This document shows positions 50,973 to 61,860 of a DNA stretch of 64,000 nucleotides, piece by piece (position 1 is the stretch's first letter; every line of letters begins with the position of its first letter). The position numbers were made by a program, and so were the translations under genes. Source of the DNA: Pictodentalium vernedei (Eukaryota > Mollusca > Scaphopoda > Dentaliida > Dentaliidae). The notes under the pieces are model-generated. The model was not told where the DNA came from and made no database searches. It saw nothing but the letters and a program-made list of their open reading frames with translations. The stretch lies in contig CM062290.1 of NCBI GenBank assembly GCA_031216915.1, positions 260,128,291 through 260,192,290 of the forward strand. The letters are read 5' to 3'.

Positions 50973-52165
50973 TTATTAGCCCGACTGTTCACAGTGAGGG
51001 CTATAGTAATGACTTTTGTCCGCCTGTCCGTCCGCCTGTCCATCTGTCTTTTTCTGTTAACATTTAGAATTTTGGTTAAAGTTTGTGGTTAAAGTTTTTT
51101 ATTCAACCTTCAAGTACAGACTATACCCGGTATTTCTTGTCTGATCGTCACGAAATTTCATATGCGGGTTTTAGGTCATGTCTGCATGAGAATGTCCCCT
51201 TTTGGTCGTGATCGGTCAACCGGTATGGCTGCCTGAACCCAAAACCCGAAAACCATTAGCACAGTCTACAGGTCGTATTTATGAAGGGATTTCATTTCAA
51301 CTTCATAGAATGCCTATGTATAATGCCTAAATGAGAACGTTCCCGTTTGGGCATGATCTGCCAACTGTGATGGCTGCCCAAGCCCAAAACCCAAAAACTT
51401 TTAGCACAGTCTGCAGGTCATGTTTAATAAGGATGGATTTCATTGTAACTTGATACGATGACTCCGTATGATGTCTACATGAGAATTTCCCCATTTGGCC
51501 GTGATCTATCGACCATCACGACTGCCCGAGCTCAAAACGCAAAATCCTTTAGCACAGTCTACAGGTCATATTTATGGAGGGATTTCAGTGTAACTTCATA
51601 GGTTGACTTCATATAATTTCTACACATGAGAAAGTCCCCTTTTGGACGTGATTGGGCAACTGTGACGGCTACAGGTGCCCAAATCCCGAAAACCTTCAGC
51701 ACAGTCTACATGTCATATTTATGACGGGATTTCGTTGTAACTTCGTAGGATCAATCCACATGATGCCCAGATGAGAATATCCCCTTTTGGTTGCGATCAT
51801 TCAACCATGATGGCTGCCCGAGCCCAAAGCCTGAAAACCTTTAGCACAGTCTACACGTCATATTTATGGAGGGATTTCATTGTAACTTGATAGGTTTTCT
51901 TCATATAATGTCTAGATAAGAACGTCCCCTTTTGGGCAACTGTGACGGCAATGTGCCTGAAGCCCAAAAACCTTTAGCACAGTCTACAGGTCATATTTAT
52001 GGAGGGATTTCATTGTAACTTGATAGGTTGACTTCATATAATGTCTAGATGAGAACGTCCCCTTTTGGGCAACTGTGACTGCAACAGAGGCCTGAAAACC
52101 TTTAGAATATTCCACAGGCCATAATTATGAAGGGATTTCATTGTAGCTTGGTAGGATGACTCCAA
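50973..52165 (+). mobile_element. TTATTAGCCCGACTGTTCAC tandem-array element
   Basis: Head TTATTAGCCCGACTGTTCAC, then GTCCGCCTGTCCGTCCGCCT, then seven units of ~150-185 bp marked by TTTAGCACAGTCTACAGGTC (about 51256, 51397, 51549, 51699, 51849, 51976, 52100 eroded), with GAAGGGATTTCATTGTAACT and ATGAGAACGTCCCCTTTTGG. The unit is related to the 61861 array although the heads differ. Confidence 0.8.
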
Positions 52166-52660
52166 GTTTGTGGTTAAAAACCCAGACAAACACCACCACC
52201 CCCACCTTTTTTTAAACTCACGTACCCCCCCCCCCCCCCTTGCCCCCCGAGGGGCCAATTAGGCTTTTTTTCTTTCCTCAAAAATGCTTTTTTTTACAGT
52301 TTTGGTTAACTGGTAGAGTGCTGGAAGCCCTATTTTGGGCTTTACTAAAAGTGACAGGCAATAACTGTCTGTAGCTACATTCTGCCTGAGGAAGCCTTTA
52401 TTGTCCCGGATATGAATCAGATTTTTTATACAATACCTTGCTCTCTGACATTTAATTGGATAGTGCCTATTAGGCACTATCCAATTAAATGTCAGAGAGC
52501 AGTATATGATGAGTTTTGATTTGTTGTAAAAAAAAACTCAGCACTTTACCAGTTAATGTTTGTGGTTAAAAACACAGACAAACACCACCAGCCACCACCC
52601 CCCCCCCCCCCACCCCCACCCCAAGGTGCCAATTAGGTATTTTTTTTTTCTCTGCTCAAA
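52166..52660. repeat. Duplicated C-rich segment around a TTAA element
   Basis: TTTGTGGTTAAAAACCCAGA with a C run and GCCAATTAGGCTTTTTTTCT (52159-52290) recurs as TTTGTGGTTAAAAACACAGA with a C run and GCCAATTAGGTATTTTTTTT (52559-52660). The TTAA element 52306-52556 lies between. Confidence 0.7.
52306..52556. mobile_element. TTAA hairpin MITE, TTAACTGGTAGAGTGC family, with perfect 61-nt palindrome
   Basis: TTAACTGGTAGAGTGCTGG to CAGCACTTTACCAGTTAA. The centre (52440-52500) is a perfect odd palindrome, arms GCTCTCTGACATTTAATTGG.. of 30 nt about one T. Confidence 0.75.
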
Positions 52661-52816
52661 ATGCATTCTGAAGGATTTAGACTGACCACATGTGGAAAAA
52701 AAATGGACTCCCTTAACACCCCCCCCCCCCCCACTCTCCCCCACCCCTCATCCCCCACCCCACCTCCTCATCACCCAGGGCCATTCATGCAATATTTTTT
52801 ATTTGGTACAAAATGC

Positions 52817-53261
52817 ATTTTTAGCCTGACTGTTTATAGTCAGGGCTATAGTCATGACTTTTGTCCGTCCATCTGTCGGTCCATTCATCTGTCTGTAAAC
52901 AATTGGTTTCCGACTGACAACTCCAGTTTGGATTATTTGATTTCAACCAAAGTTGATGTGTGTTTTTTCCAGCTAGTAATACAGGCCAGGTTTCAATATA
53001 GGTTCCACAATTTCTAACGAGGGCTTATTACTCCTTATTGGAACAAGCTCATCAATTTTGTTCCATTAATAGGTCACGTGGTATGTTTTGAAGTAGAGAA
53101 TAGAAAAAATAAAAATTGAATAGCAAATTTTGTATATCACGAGCAGATATGGCAGATTCGTTAGGTAAACTGTTAACAAAAAATGGCTCCGACTATTTTG
53201 CATCTAAGCATTGCCATTCCTGGGACAGTCGGGCTGCATGCGTGACATCACTCTAGTTGGC
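52817..53261 (+). mobile_element. TTTTTAGCCTGACTGTTTAT element without array
   Basis: Head TTTTTAGCCTGACTGTTTAT and CAGGGCTATAGTCATGACTT with GTCCGTCCATCTGTCGGTCC match the 50973 family. The 3' part has GGGACAGTCGGGCTGCATGC. About one unit's worth of body, interrupted by a MITE remnant (53030-53176). Confidence 0.55.
53030..53176. repeat. MITE remnant
   Basis: TATTGGAACAAGCTCATCAA, GGTCACGTGGTATG and GATTCGTTAGGTAAACTGTT keep the centre and right end of the common family. Confidence 0.5.
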
Positions 53262-53397
53262 TTATAGCAATGGATATGTTGTACAAAGAATTTAAAAAGC
53301 AGATTACCACCAAAACATCCAAAGAGTAGGGTTTCCACTCACATGAATCCTAATTCTGTTAAAAAACATGAGATGCACAAGCCAAGTTTCATTTATT

Positions 53398-53622
53398 ATC
53401 CCTTTAAAAAATACACAAGATATCAAAATATATTATTTTAAGTATTGTTTTTCAAAAAATTTCAACAAAACCACATCATGTGACTCTCTCATTGGAACAA
53501 GCTTATTGAGCTCATTCCAATGATGTGTCACATGATATGGTATTGTTGAAAATTTAAAAAAAACTGTTTAATAGGAAAATTATGTGGGTGGATACAATTG
53601 ATTTGTTAAGTAAAGGGTTAAC
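53398..53622. mobile_element. Eroded TTAA hairpin MITE
   Basis: ATCCCTTTAAAAAATACACA to TGTTAAGTAAAGGGTTAA with centre GTGACTCTCTCATTGGAACA..CATTCCAATGATGTGTCACA. Confidence 0.65.
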
Positions 53623-54089
53623 TGATCTTAAGGTTAAAATCAAGGTCCATTAGCAGAAACATTGGTCATTCTTTGCATGCCTTTTCACAAGTTTGGGAAG
53701 TTGTTTTGGTGGGAACACCTCTCCAATGGTATGTGTTTCAGGAGTAATTTCAGCTTATGTTCAACTGAGATGTGAAGTGTCAAGGAACATATGCTCAGAA
53801 CTGCAAACCTCAGACTATGGAACCATCAGTTCATCACAATAACTTATAATGTGGGATGAAATGGGTCACACAATAACCTTATATAGCTCAAAACCCACAT
53901 CATGAAATGAACAAGGCAACTTTTACTGATAACAAGTTTAGTAAATATACATCTTATGTATCCCACAACATCACTGGACAAACTAGACTTTATGATTCTG
54001 GAGAATCATGGCTTTTCCCGACAAGATTCCATGATTTTTTATGACCCTGGAGTGTCTGAAGAATTGTTTGTAATTGTATCATTAAAGTA
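53623..54089. other. No feature recognised
   Basis: Unassigned AT-rich sequence. Confidence 0.45.
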
Positions 54090-54380
54090 TTTTTATTGAT
54101 GTCTTGAGAAAAGTGGGTATAATAGTCTCAAATGACCCAGTGTGATAAAAGAACGTTCTGGCTAAATCATCATTGTTTGTGGAGAGGGTTAATATTAATA
54201 TCAGCGACTGAGAATCAGCGTCTAATGCAAATAGCCCATTATATCTCAAATTTATCTGAAATGTCAATATTTGACGGTTTGTGGAGGGTTAATGAAGACT
54301 TGCAAGAATAATTCTTCTCCAGGGTTTATTTGTTCTTGAAAATCTGTAAGAACCACAGAAAATGTGAACTTTAAATTCTT
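54090..54380. repeat. Outlying diverged unit of the 55.7-57.8 kb satellite
   Basis: GTGGAGGGTTAATGAAGACT, TTCTTGAAAATCTGTAAGAA and CCACAGAAAATGTGAACTTT follow the satellite's order (GGGAGGGTTAACTAATACTG, TTCTTGAAAACCTACAAGAT, CCACAGGAAATGGGTATTTT). Confidence 0.5.
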
Positions 54381-54654
54381 TAGCATGTGATGTATAGTCC
54401 CTGTATCAATTATCTCCTATTAGACCACAGTTGTTATGCATGATTATATCATTTTTTCACACCTTGTAGAGCTCACCTATCACCTGTCTTTTAATAGCAG
54501 AAGTAAATTTCTCTCCAATTGGTTTTGCCCCATAGGATAAGTTTTATTTATCACAATGAAGATATCCATACATACAACGTCAAACATGAAGTTATAGACT
54601 ACAATAATTACATACATAAATAGGAAGTGTTGTTTTTGTTCATATGTGTAGATA

Positions 54655-54990
54655 AAATATACCCTGGGACGGAGAAGGGGGAGTATAGGCGTCTTAGAAA
54701 CTAGTATATATCTAGCCCCACTGCCGGGGAAATGTTGGTGCCATGCACCACTGCATTTGATGACCGCCTTACTGAGTAGTAAATATACCTGCCTCCCTTC
54801 CCATGTTGGGGACCCCCACCTTTTATTGTAGGGTTCCTTAGGCACAACATAGCGTCAGTAAGATGGATATATACTGTCATGTCGCCACCCTGTGGCGGAG
54901 GCGGAACAGTGTATAGCCATTTTACAGACCTGTATATACCTGGATCCACTGTCGGGAAAATGCTATAGTGTCAACACTATTTGATATTAT
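54655..54990. repeat. Two diverged ~190-bp units with GTATATA motifs
   Basis: AAACTAGTATATATCTAGCC..CCACTGCCGGGGAAATG is echoed by CAGACCTGTATATACCTGGA..CCACTGTCGGGAAAATG. TGTCGCCACCCTGTGGCGGA forms a small stem. A 121-codon minus frame (54480-54845) has no motif. Confidence 0.4.
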
Positions 54991-55043
54991 AAGTAACTGA
55001 TCCCATTGTAGCTAACATTATTTACTGCTTTCTTATCATGTAG

Positions 55044-55450
55044 TGGCGGGGCGCGGTGGCATTGTGGTAGCCGGTTCTCGTCAGATCACCGAAGTTTTGC
55101 AACGTTGAGCCTGGTTAATCATTGGATGGGTGGCCATCTGAGCGATCAATTCGGACTCCCATGTTGTGTCCTTGGGCAAGGCACTTAACTCTGATTGTCC
55201 ATATGGGGACACGATGCCGCAATGTACTAAGGCATACTGCACGTCGATGGTACGCATGTCTTCAACCAATCTAACCCTGCCTGTGCTGCAGTTCGGTGCT
55301 ACGATGTTGGGAAGCTGGCAGCTGCTCGTCGTTGCTCGGTGGTTCTCTCCAGATACTTCGGCTTCCTCCATCCGTAGAATTGTCACGGTCATGATTAGCC
55401 ATTGTGCATAAGTATATGCCCTTAAACACCAATAAATAAATAATAAATGA
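55044..55450 (+). mobile_element. 5S rRNA-derived SINE with the shared tail
   Basis: Flanked by TATCATGTAG (55034-55043) and TATCATGCAG (55451-55460). Positions 55071-55140 (CCGGTTCTCGTCAGATCACC, GAAGTTTTGCAACGTTGAGC, CATTGGATGGGTGGCCATCTG) follow the central and 3' part of animal 5S rRNA, including its internal A and C boxes. The first bases GGGGCGCGGTGGC are the same as those of the tRNA-type SINE. From CATGTTGTGTCCTTGGGCAA on, body and tail are the same as in the tRNA-type SINEs. This is a 5S/SINE3-type head on a common body. Confidence 0.88.
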
Positions 55451-55689
55451 TATCATGCAGGGCAGTGTGGAATACAAGGTGAGGCGTACCTTTCAATGTG
55501 TGTTTGGTTGGAGAAAGAGGCAGGGAGGAGGTGGTGACCTTGGTAATTTTGTTTGGATAAATCGGCCGCTGGCGTGGGACACTGTGGAATTGACCGATGA
55601 AGCGGGACACAGTGAGAGTGGAACTTATGGGTGGTTATTCTTGATAATAAATAAATATACACTTACTTTTGAGTTCATACAAGGTGAGT
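55451..55689. other. Unassigned interval
   Basis: Short overlapping frames on both strands. None is recognisable. Confidence 0.4.
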
Positions 55690-57790
55690 ATAGTAGTCTC
55701 AGATGAGAATGGCCAGTATTTGTCTTGAAAACCTACGAGAGGCTTTTAGAGAAATCCTCGGAAAATATGAATTTTTAACTTTTTGAGGGGTATCGCTCTG
55801 TAACCAGCCCTAAACGGATTAATGCTTGGTTTTGTGAATACCTTCATTACTTGCAAAAATGATCCTCAGTGAATTTCACTTCCAATGAGGAAGGTTATGT
55901 TTATCACGCAGGTACACATTGGGTGTTATGTATCTATACTTTGCAGGCTCTGGAGAGTTAATAATTGCTTACCGGAATATTTTGTTCATGCAACTTGTAA
56001 TGTCACTCAAAGACCAGCAAATGGTCAATTTTTCTTGAAAACTTGCTAGATTTTTTGGAGAAATCCACAGAAAATGGGAATTTTAAGCTTTTGAGGGGTA
56101 TATCTCCTTAACCAGTCGACAGTGGGTTAAGACCTCGATTTTTGACTATCCTTACTACTTACAAAAATGTTTCTCTATCAGTTTTGCGTCCAGTAAAAGA
56201 AGTTATGTTTCTCTGTAGCATTTCCATTTGATGTTGTTAGTGTCCAAAAACCGACTATTTCTTCAAAAATTTTGACATTTAGCAGCCCATGGATGGTTAA
56301 CAAATACCTTCCAGAATAATTTATCCATGCAACTGGTAATGTGATACCAAGACCTATCAACAGCCATTTTCTCTTGAAAACCCTACAAGATGTTTGTAAA
56401 AAAATCCAGGGAAAACGATTTTTAAGCTTTCGATGAGTATCCCTGTTAACCTCCCCATCAGGGGTTAACGCTTGGTTTTTTGAATACCCTTATTACTTAC
56501 AAAAATGGTCCTCTGTGAATAAAACTTCCAACAAAGGTGATTATGTTTATCTCTCGTGTATACATTGGGTGCTGTGCGTGTCCGAAAACAGCCCATGTCA
56601 ACAAAATTACGATGCTTGGCAGCTTGTAGATGGTTAATAAACGCTCACCGGAGTATTTTGTCCCTGCAACTTGTAATGTCACATAAAGACCTACAAATAG
56701 TCAATTTTTCTTGAAACCCCAGGAAACCCTACAAGTTACTGTTAGGGAAATTCACAGAAAATGGGAATTTAAAGCTTTTAAGGGATATATCTCTTAGCCT
56801 ACCCAAAATGGGTTAAGACTTCGACTTTTGAATACCCTTACTACTTACAAAAATGTTTCTGTATAAATTGTACACTCGATAAAAGGAGGCGCTTTTCTTT
56901 GTGGTGTACCCATTGGGTGCCGTTGGTGTCCAAAAACAACCCATTTTATCACAATTTTGACGTTGAGGAGCCCTGGGAGGGTTAACTAATACTGACCGGA
57001 ATATTTTGTCCATGAAACTTGTAATGTCACACCAAGACCTGCGAATAGCCGATTTTTTCTTGAAAACCTACAAGATGTTTTCAGAGAAATCCACAGGAAA
57101 TGGGTATTTTAAGATTTTAATGGGTATCTCTCTTTAACCAGCCCAAAATGGGTTAAGACGTCGAATTTTAAATACCCTTACCACTTTCAAAAATATTTTC
57201 TGATCAATTTTGTGTCCGATAAATGAAGGCTACTTTCTCTGTGGTATACTGTTTGGGTACTGTTGGTGTCCAAAAACAGCCAATTTTATCACAGTTTTTA
57301 CGTTTAGCAACTCGGGGAGGGTTAACTAATGCTGACAGGAATATTTTGTCCATGCAACTTGTAATGTCACACCAAGACCTGGGAGTGACAAATATTTCCT
57401 GGAAATCTACAAGACTCGTCTAGAGAAATCCACGGAAAACATTAAGTTTTGAGCTTTTTAGGGGTATTGCTGTTTAACCAGCCCAAAACGGGTTAACGCT
57501 TGGTTTTCTGAACATCCTTATTACTTACTAAAATGATCCTTGATGAATTCCACTTCCAATAAAAGAAGTTATGTGTATCTATCGTGTATCGTTTGGGTGC
57601 TGTGGGGGCCCGAAAACAGCCCATTTAATCAAAATTTTCTTGTTTGGCAGCCTGTGGAGGGTTGCCATATGCATCGCCTAATATGTCATGTGTATCAATG
57701 GTCGTCTCACAGGCAGTTCTAGCAATGATGAATGTTTAAAAAAAATCTACAAGACGTGTTTCGAGAAAGTGCCGATAAACCCCAATTTTG
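55690..57790. repeat. Satellite, ~335-bp unit, ~6 copies
   Basis: Each unit holds TTCTTGAAAACCTACAAGAT, AGAAATCCACRGAAAATGGG, AACCAGCCCAAAATGGGTTA, ATACCCTTACTACTTACAAA, a TTGGGTGC..GTCCAAAAACAGCCC phrase and GGAGGGTTAACTAATACTGA. The GGGTGCTGTTGGTGTCC landmark recurs near 55920, 56230, 56567, 56914, 57255 and 57594. Higher-order A/B alternation is suggested by two versions of the temperature-like phrase (GCTTGGTTTTTGAATACC vs GACTTCGACTTTTGAATACC). Confidence 0.8.
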
Positions 57791-57944
57791 GCAGTTTTTT
57801 GCCAATTCTGATGAAATAAGGGTTAAATCAAAAAAATCCGCTTTTGGTACATTTTTAGATTTCGTGCCCCTCTATGCGTGTGCAAAATTTTGTGAAAATC
57901 TGTTCGAAAATGGCTTTGGAATCGTGCGGACAAAATGTGTGGAA

Positions 57945-57980
57945 CCCCCCCCCCCCCCCCCCAAAAAAAAAAAAAAATAA
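57945..57980. repeat. Poly-C followed by poly-A
   Basis: About 18 C then ~17 A in 57945-57980, directly before the start of the next element. The A run may be a retroposed end. Confidence 0.85.
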
Positions 57981-58156
57981 TAGTCAGTAAAAAAACAATA
58001 GTCTTTTCCAGAGGGGAAAGCCTAATAATCCATAAATCAGATAAAGGTTGAGGTCCCTTCATCTTAGTTCAAATAATAAACTGATTTGTAATTAGTCTGT
58101 GTGAAACACACAGACTATTGTTTTTGCACCGATTCTTTTTCTTTTTTTTCTTTTTT

Positions 58157-58222
58157 TCTTCTTCTTCTTCTTCTTCTTCTTCTTCTTCTTCTTCTTCTTC
58201 TTCTTCTTCTTCTTCTTCTTCT
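58157..58222. repeat. (TTC)n microsatellite
   Basis: About 21 TTC repeats. The poly-Leu frame here is a by-product. Confidence 0.95.
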
Positions 58223-58483
58223 CCTGTCTTCTGTCTTCTCATCACTTTTTTGTCTGCAAGATAACTCGAAAACTCTTATTGTGTATACGCCTTATTATTG
58301 TAAATTGGATATTGTAGATTTGTACACATTTGTCAGTTCTGTATTTGCTTAGTATACTGGTGAATAAAATATCTATCTATCTATAAACGAATTGCCCAAT
58401 CTCGTTGATTTTTGGCATGCTGATAGACAGCCACAAGTTCTCAGCCACCTATGTTTTTTTCAGATTCCTGTGGTATCAGGGGT

Positions 58484-61250
58484 GTCTGTAGGGGTGTTTT
58501 GAAAGTGGGTCACGCCCATATATCAGGCGTGGTATGACCTACAGACCTGGGACCAACACCAAATGAGTCGACACTCGATGGAGGTTCAAAATATGGGTCA
58601 AGGTCACGGAGGTCATCTAGGGGTCATTGAGTGCATTTTTCAGAATTGCTGGAAATCACATTTTTTGACCCCCTAAAGTATTCCTGACGTACACACATAT
58701 GCATTTTGACGTGAAAAAAAGTGGGCGTGGCCAAAATTTTTGAAAGTGGGTCATGCCTATATCTCAGGCGTGGTATGACGTATGGACCTGGGACCAACAC
58801 AAATTGAGTCGACACTTGATGGAGATTCAAAATATGGGTCAAGGTCACGGAGGTCACCTAGGGGTCATTGAGTGCATTTTTCAGAATTGCTGGAAATCAC
58901 ATTTTTTGGCCCCCTAAAGTATTCCTGACGTACACACATGCATTTTGACGTAAAAAAAGTGTGTGTGGCCACATTTTTTGAAAGTGGGTCACGCCCATAT
59001 CTCAAGCGTGGTATGACCTACAGACCTGGGACCAACACCAAATGAGTCGACACTTGATTGAGGTCCAAAATATGGGTCAAGGTCACGGAGGTCAACTAGG
59101 GGTTATTGAGTGCATTTTTCAGAATTGCTGGAAATCACATTTTTTGGCCCCCTAAAGTATTCCTGAAGTACACACATGCATTTTGGCGTAAAAAAAGTGG
59201 ACTTGGCCAAATTTTTTGAAAGTGGGTCACGCCTATATCTCAGGCGTGGTATGACGTATGGACCTGGGACCAACACAAAATGCGTCGACACTTGATGGAG
59301 ATTCAAAATATGGGTCAAGGTCACGGAGGTCACCTAGGGGTCATTGAGTGCATTTTTCAGAATTGCTGGAAATCACATTTTTTGGCCCCCTAAAGTATTC
59401 CTGACATACACACATGCATTTTGACGTAAAAAAAAGTGGGCATTGCCACATTTTTTGAAAGTGGGTCACGCCCATATCTCAAGCGTGGTATGACCTACAG
59501 ACCTGGGACCAACACCAAATGAGTCGACACTCGATTGAGGTCCAAAATATGGGTCAAGGTCATGGAGGTCAACTAGGGGTCAATGAGTGCATTTTTCAGA
59601 ATTGCTGGAAATCACATTTTTTCGCCCCCTAAAGTATTCCTGAGGCACACACATGCATTTTGGCGTAAAAAAAAGTGGGTGTGGCCAAATTTTTTGAAAG
59701 TGGGTCACGTCCATATCTCAAGCGTGGTATGACCTACAGACCTGGGACCAACACCAAATGAGTCGACACTCGATTGAGGTTCAAAATATGGGTCAAGGTG
59801 ATGGAGGTCAACTAGGGGTCATTGAGTGCATTTTTCGGAATTGCTGGAAATCACATTTTTTGACCCCCTAAAGTATTCCTGACGTACACACATGCATTTT
59901 GATGTAAAAAAGTGGGCGTGGCCAAAATTTTTTAAAGTGGGTCACGCCCATATCGCAGGCATGGTATGACGTATGGACCTGGGACCAACGCCAAATGAGT
60001 CGACACTTGATGGGGACTCAAAATATGGGTCAAGGTCACGGAGGACACCTAGGGGTCATTGAGTGCATTTTTTCAGAATTGCTGGAAATCACATTTTTTG
60101 ATCCCCTAAAGTATTCCTGACGTACACACATGCATTTTGACATAAAAAAAAGTGGATGTGGCCAAAATTTTTGAAAGTGTGTCGTGCCCATATTGCAGGC
60201 ATGGTATGACGTATGGATCTGGGACCAACACCAAATGATTAGACACTTGATGGAGATTCAAAATATGGGTCAAGGTCACAGAGGTCACCTAGGGGTCATT
60301 GAGTGCATTTTTCAGAATTGCTGGAAAATCACATTTTTGACCCCCTAAAGTATTCCTGACATACACACATGCATTTTGACGTAAAAAAAAGTGGGCATGG
60401 CCAAAAATTTTGAAAGTGGGTCACGCCTATATCTCAAGAGTGGTATGACCTACGGACCTGGGACCAACACCAAATAAGTCGACACTCGATGGAGGTTCAA
60501 AATATGGGTCAAGGTGACGGAGGTCAACTAGGGGTCATTGAGTGCATTTTTCAGAATTGCTGGAAATGACATTTTTTGATCCCCTAAAGTATTCCTGACG
60601 TACACACATGCACTTTGATGTAAAAAAAAAAAGTGGATGTGGCCAAAATTTTTGAAAGTGGGTCAAGCCTATATCTCAAGCGTGGTATGACCTACGGACC
60701 TGGGACCAACACCACATGAGTCCACACTCGATGGAGGTTCAAAATATGGGTCAAGGTTTCACAATTGTTGGAAATCACATTTTTTACCCCCAAAGCATTC
60801 CTGAGATTCATACATGCGATTTTACGTTAAAAAAAGTGGGCGAGGCCAAAAAAATTTGAAAGTGGGTCACGCTCATATCTCAAGCATGGTATGATGAATG
60901 GACCTGGGACTAACACCAAATGAGTCGACACTTGATGGAGATTCAAAATATGGGTAAGGGTCAAGGAGGTCACCTAGGGGTCATTAAGTGCATTTTTCAT
61001 AATTGCTGGAAATCACATTTTTTGACCCCCCAAAAGCATTCTGAGGTCCATACATGCATTTTTATGTTAAAAAAGTGGGCGTAGCCAACATTTTGAAAGT
61101 GGGTCATACTCATATCTCAAACATGGTATGATGAATGGACCTGGAACTAGCACCAAATGAGTCGACACGTGATGGAAATTCAAAATATGGGTCAAGGTCA
61201 CAGAGGTCACCTAGGGGTCCACCTGAAAGAGGTCACCAAAGTCATCAAGT
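58484..61250. repeat. Tandem array, ~238-243 bp unit, ~12 copies, with TCAAGGTCA motifs
   Basis: GAAAGTGGGTCACGCCCATA recurs near 58501, 58742, 58980, 59218, 59456, 59694, 59932, 60171, 60410, 60654, 60858 and 61096. Alternate units share finer variants (for example GACCTACAGACC versus GACGTATGGACC), suggesting a two-unit higher-order repeat in part of the array. Most units hold GGGTCAAGGTCACGGAGGTC. A 76- to 77-codon minus frame repeats with the array (MTSVTLTHILNLHQVSTQF) and is not a gene. Confidence 0.92.
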
Positions 61251-61612
61251 GCGTATTATCCAGAAATACTGTGCAATGAATTTCATTACACCTTAATGCA
61301 TTTCTAAAGTTTATGAACATATTTCATCACTCAAATTAGTGGGCAGAGCCAAAATGTCCATTTCTGATTCGAGTATCGAACCCTTTGAATGCTGGTCACA
61401 TATATACCTTTTCTGCTTTCTTATAAATAATTGTTCTGATTCCAGTATGAATATCTGTAAATACTGTTAACGAAAACCCATTTCTGATTTGTTTAAAAAT
61501 ATTTTACTCCTGAAAATAAGCCTTCATAAATTCTCTTTCTGTATAGTTTATTCCTGATACATTAACCCTTTTCACACAGACTTGAATTTACTGGGTGCAG
61601 TAAATTCTGTTT

Positions 61613-61860
61613 CTCTAGTTTAAACAAGACTTCACTCAGAACATTGTCTGCTGTAGGTGTGGAAAATCTAGAAAAATTAAGTGGTTGGCAAGTCACTTCA
61701 TTATTGAAATATTTGCGAAAGTGGCAACCTCATTTCCAATATTTTGTGTGGTGATGTCGAACAGTAATATGTGCAACTGGAGTTGTAAACATAGAAAAAA
61801 CTTCAGAAGCTTTCAGCTAATCAGAGAGCGAGGATTTTAGTCATATTGGAACAGAACCTG
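61613..61860. other. Unassigned interval
   Basis: AT-rich spacer between two array elements. Confidence 0.4.

Larger units (their letters stand above)
58093..61612 (+). mobile_element. AGTCTGTGTG-hairpin tandem-array element, full copy
   Basis: It starts at the perfect hairpin AGTCTGTGTGAAACACACAGACT (58094-58116), followed by a (TTC)n run, GATAACTCGAAAACTC, a fragment GAATAAAATATCTATCTATC, a GATTTTTGGCATGCTGATAG segment and ~12 array units. It ends in unique sequence to TTGAATTTACTGGGTGCAGT about 61612. Both borders are deduced from the inverted array-less copy at 7316-8157, which cuts into an RNase H gene. Confidence 0.75.

Noticed and set aside
54480..54845. 121-codon minus frame as an exon
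   Set aside because: No homology recognised, and it overlaps a diverged repeat pair; a chance frame is more likely.
55071..55140. 5S rRNA gene
   Set aside because: Only the central and 3' part matches, with substitutions, and it is fused to a SINE body and flanked by a target duplication.
58101..58352. Poly-leucine protein frame
   Set aside because: It is a translated (TTC)n microsatellite.
58624..60288. Repeated minus-strand frames MTSVTLTHILNLHQVS (three similar ORFs) as a gene family
   Set aside because: They recur with the ~240-bp array period, have no domain, and stop codons move with single-base changes between units.
58484..61250. CRISPR-like array
   Set aside because: Units are contiguous ~240-bp tandem repeats without spacers, in animal DNA.
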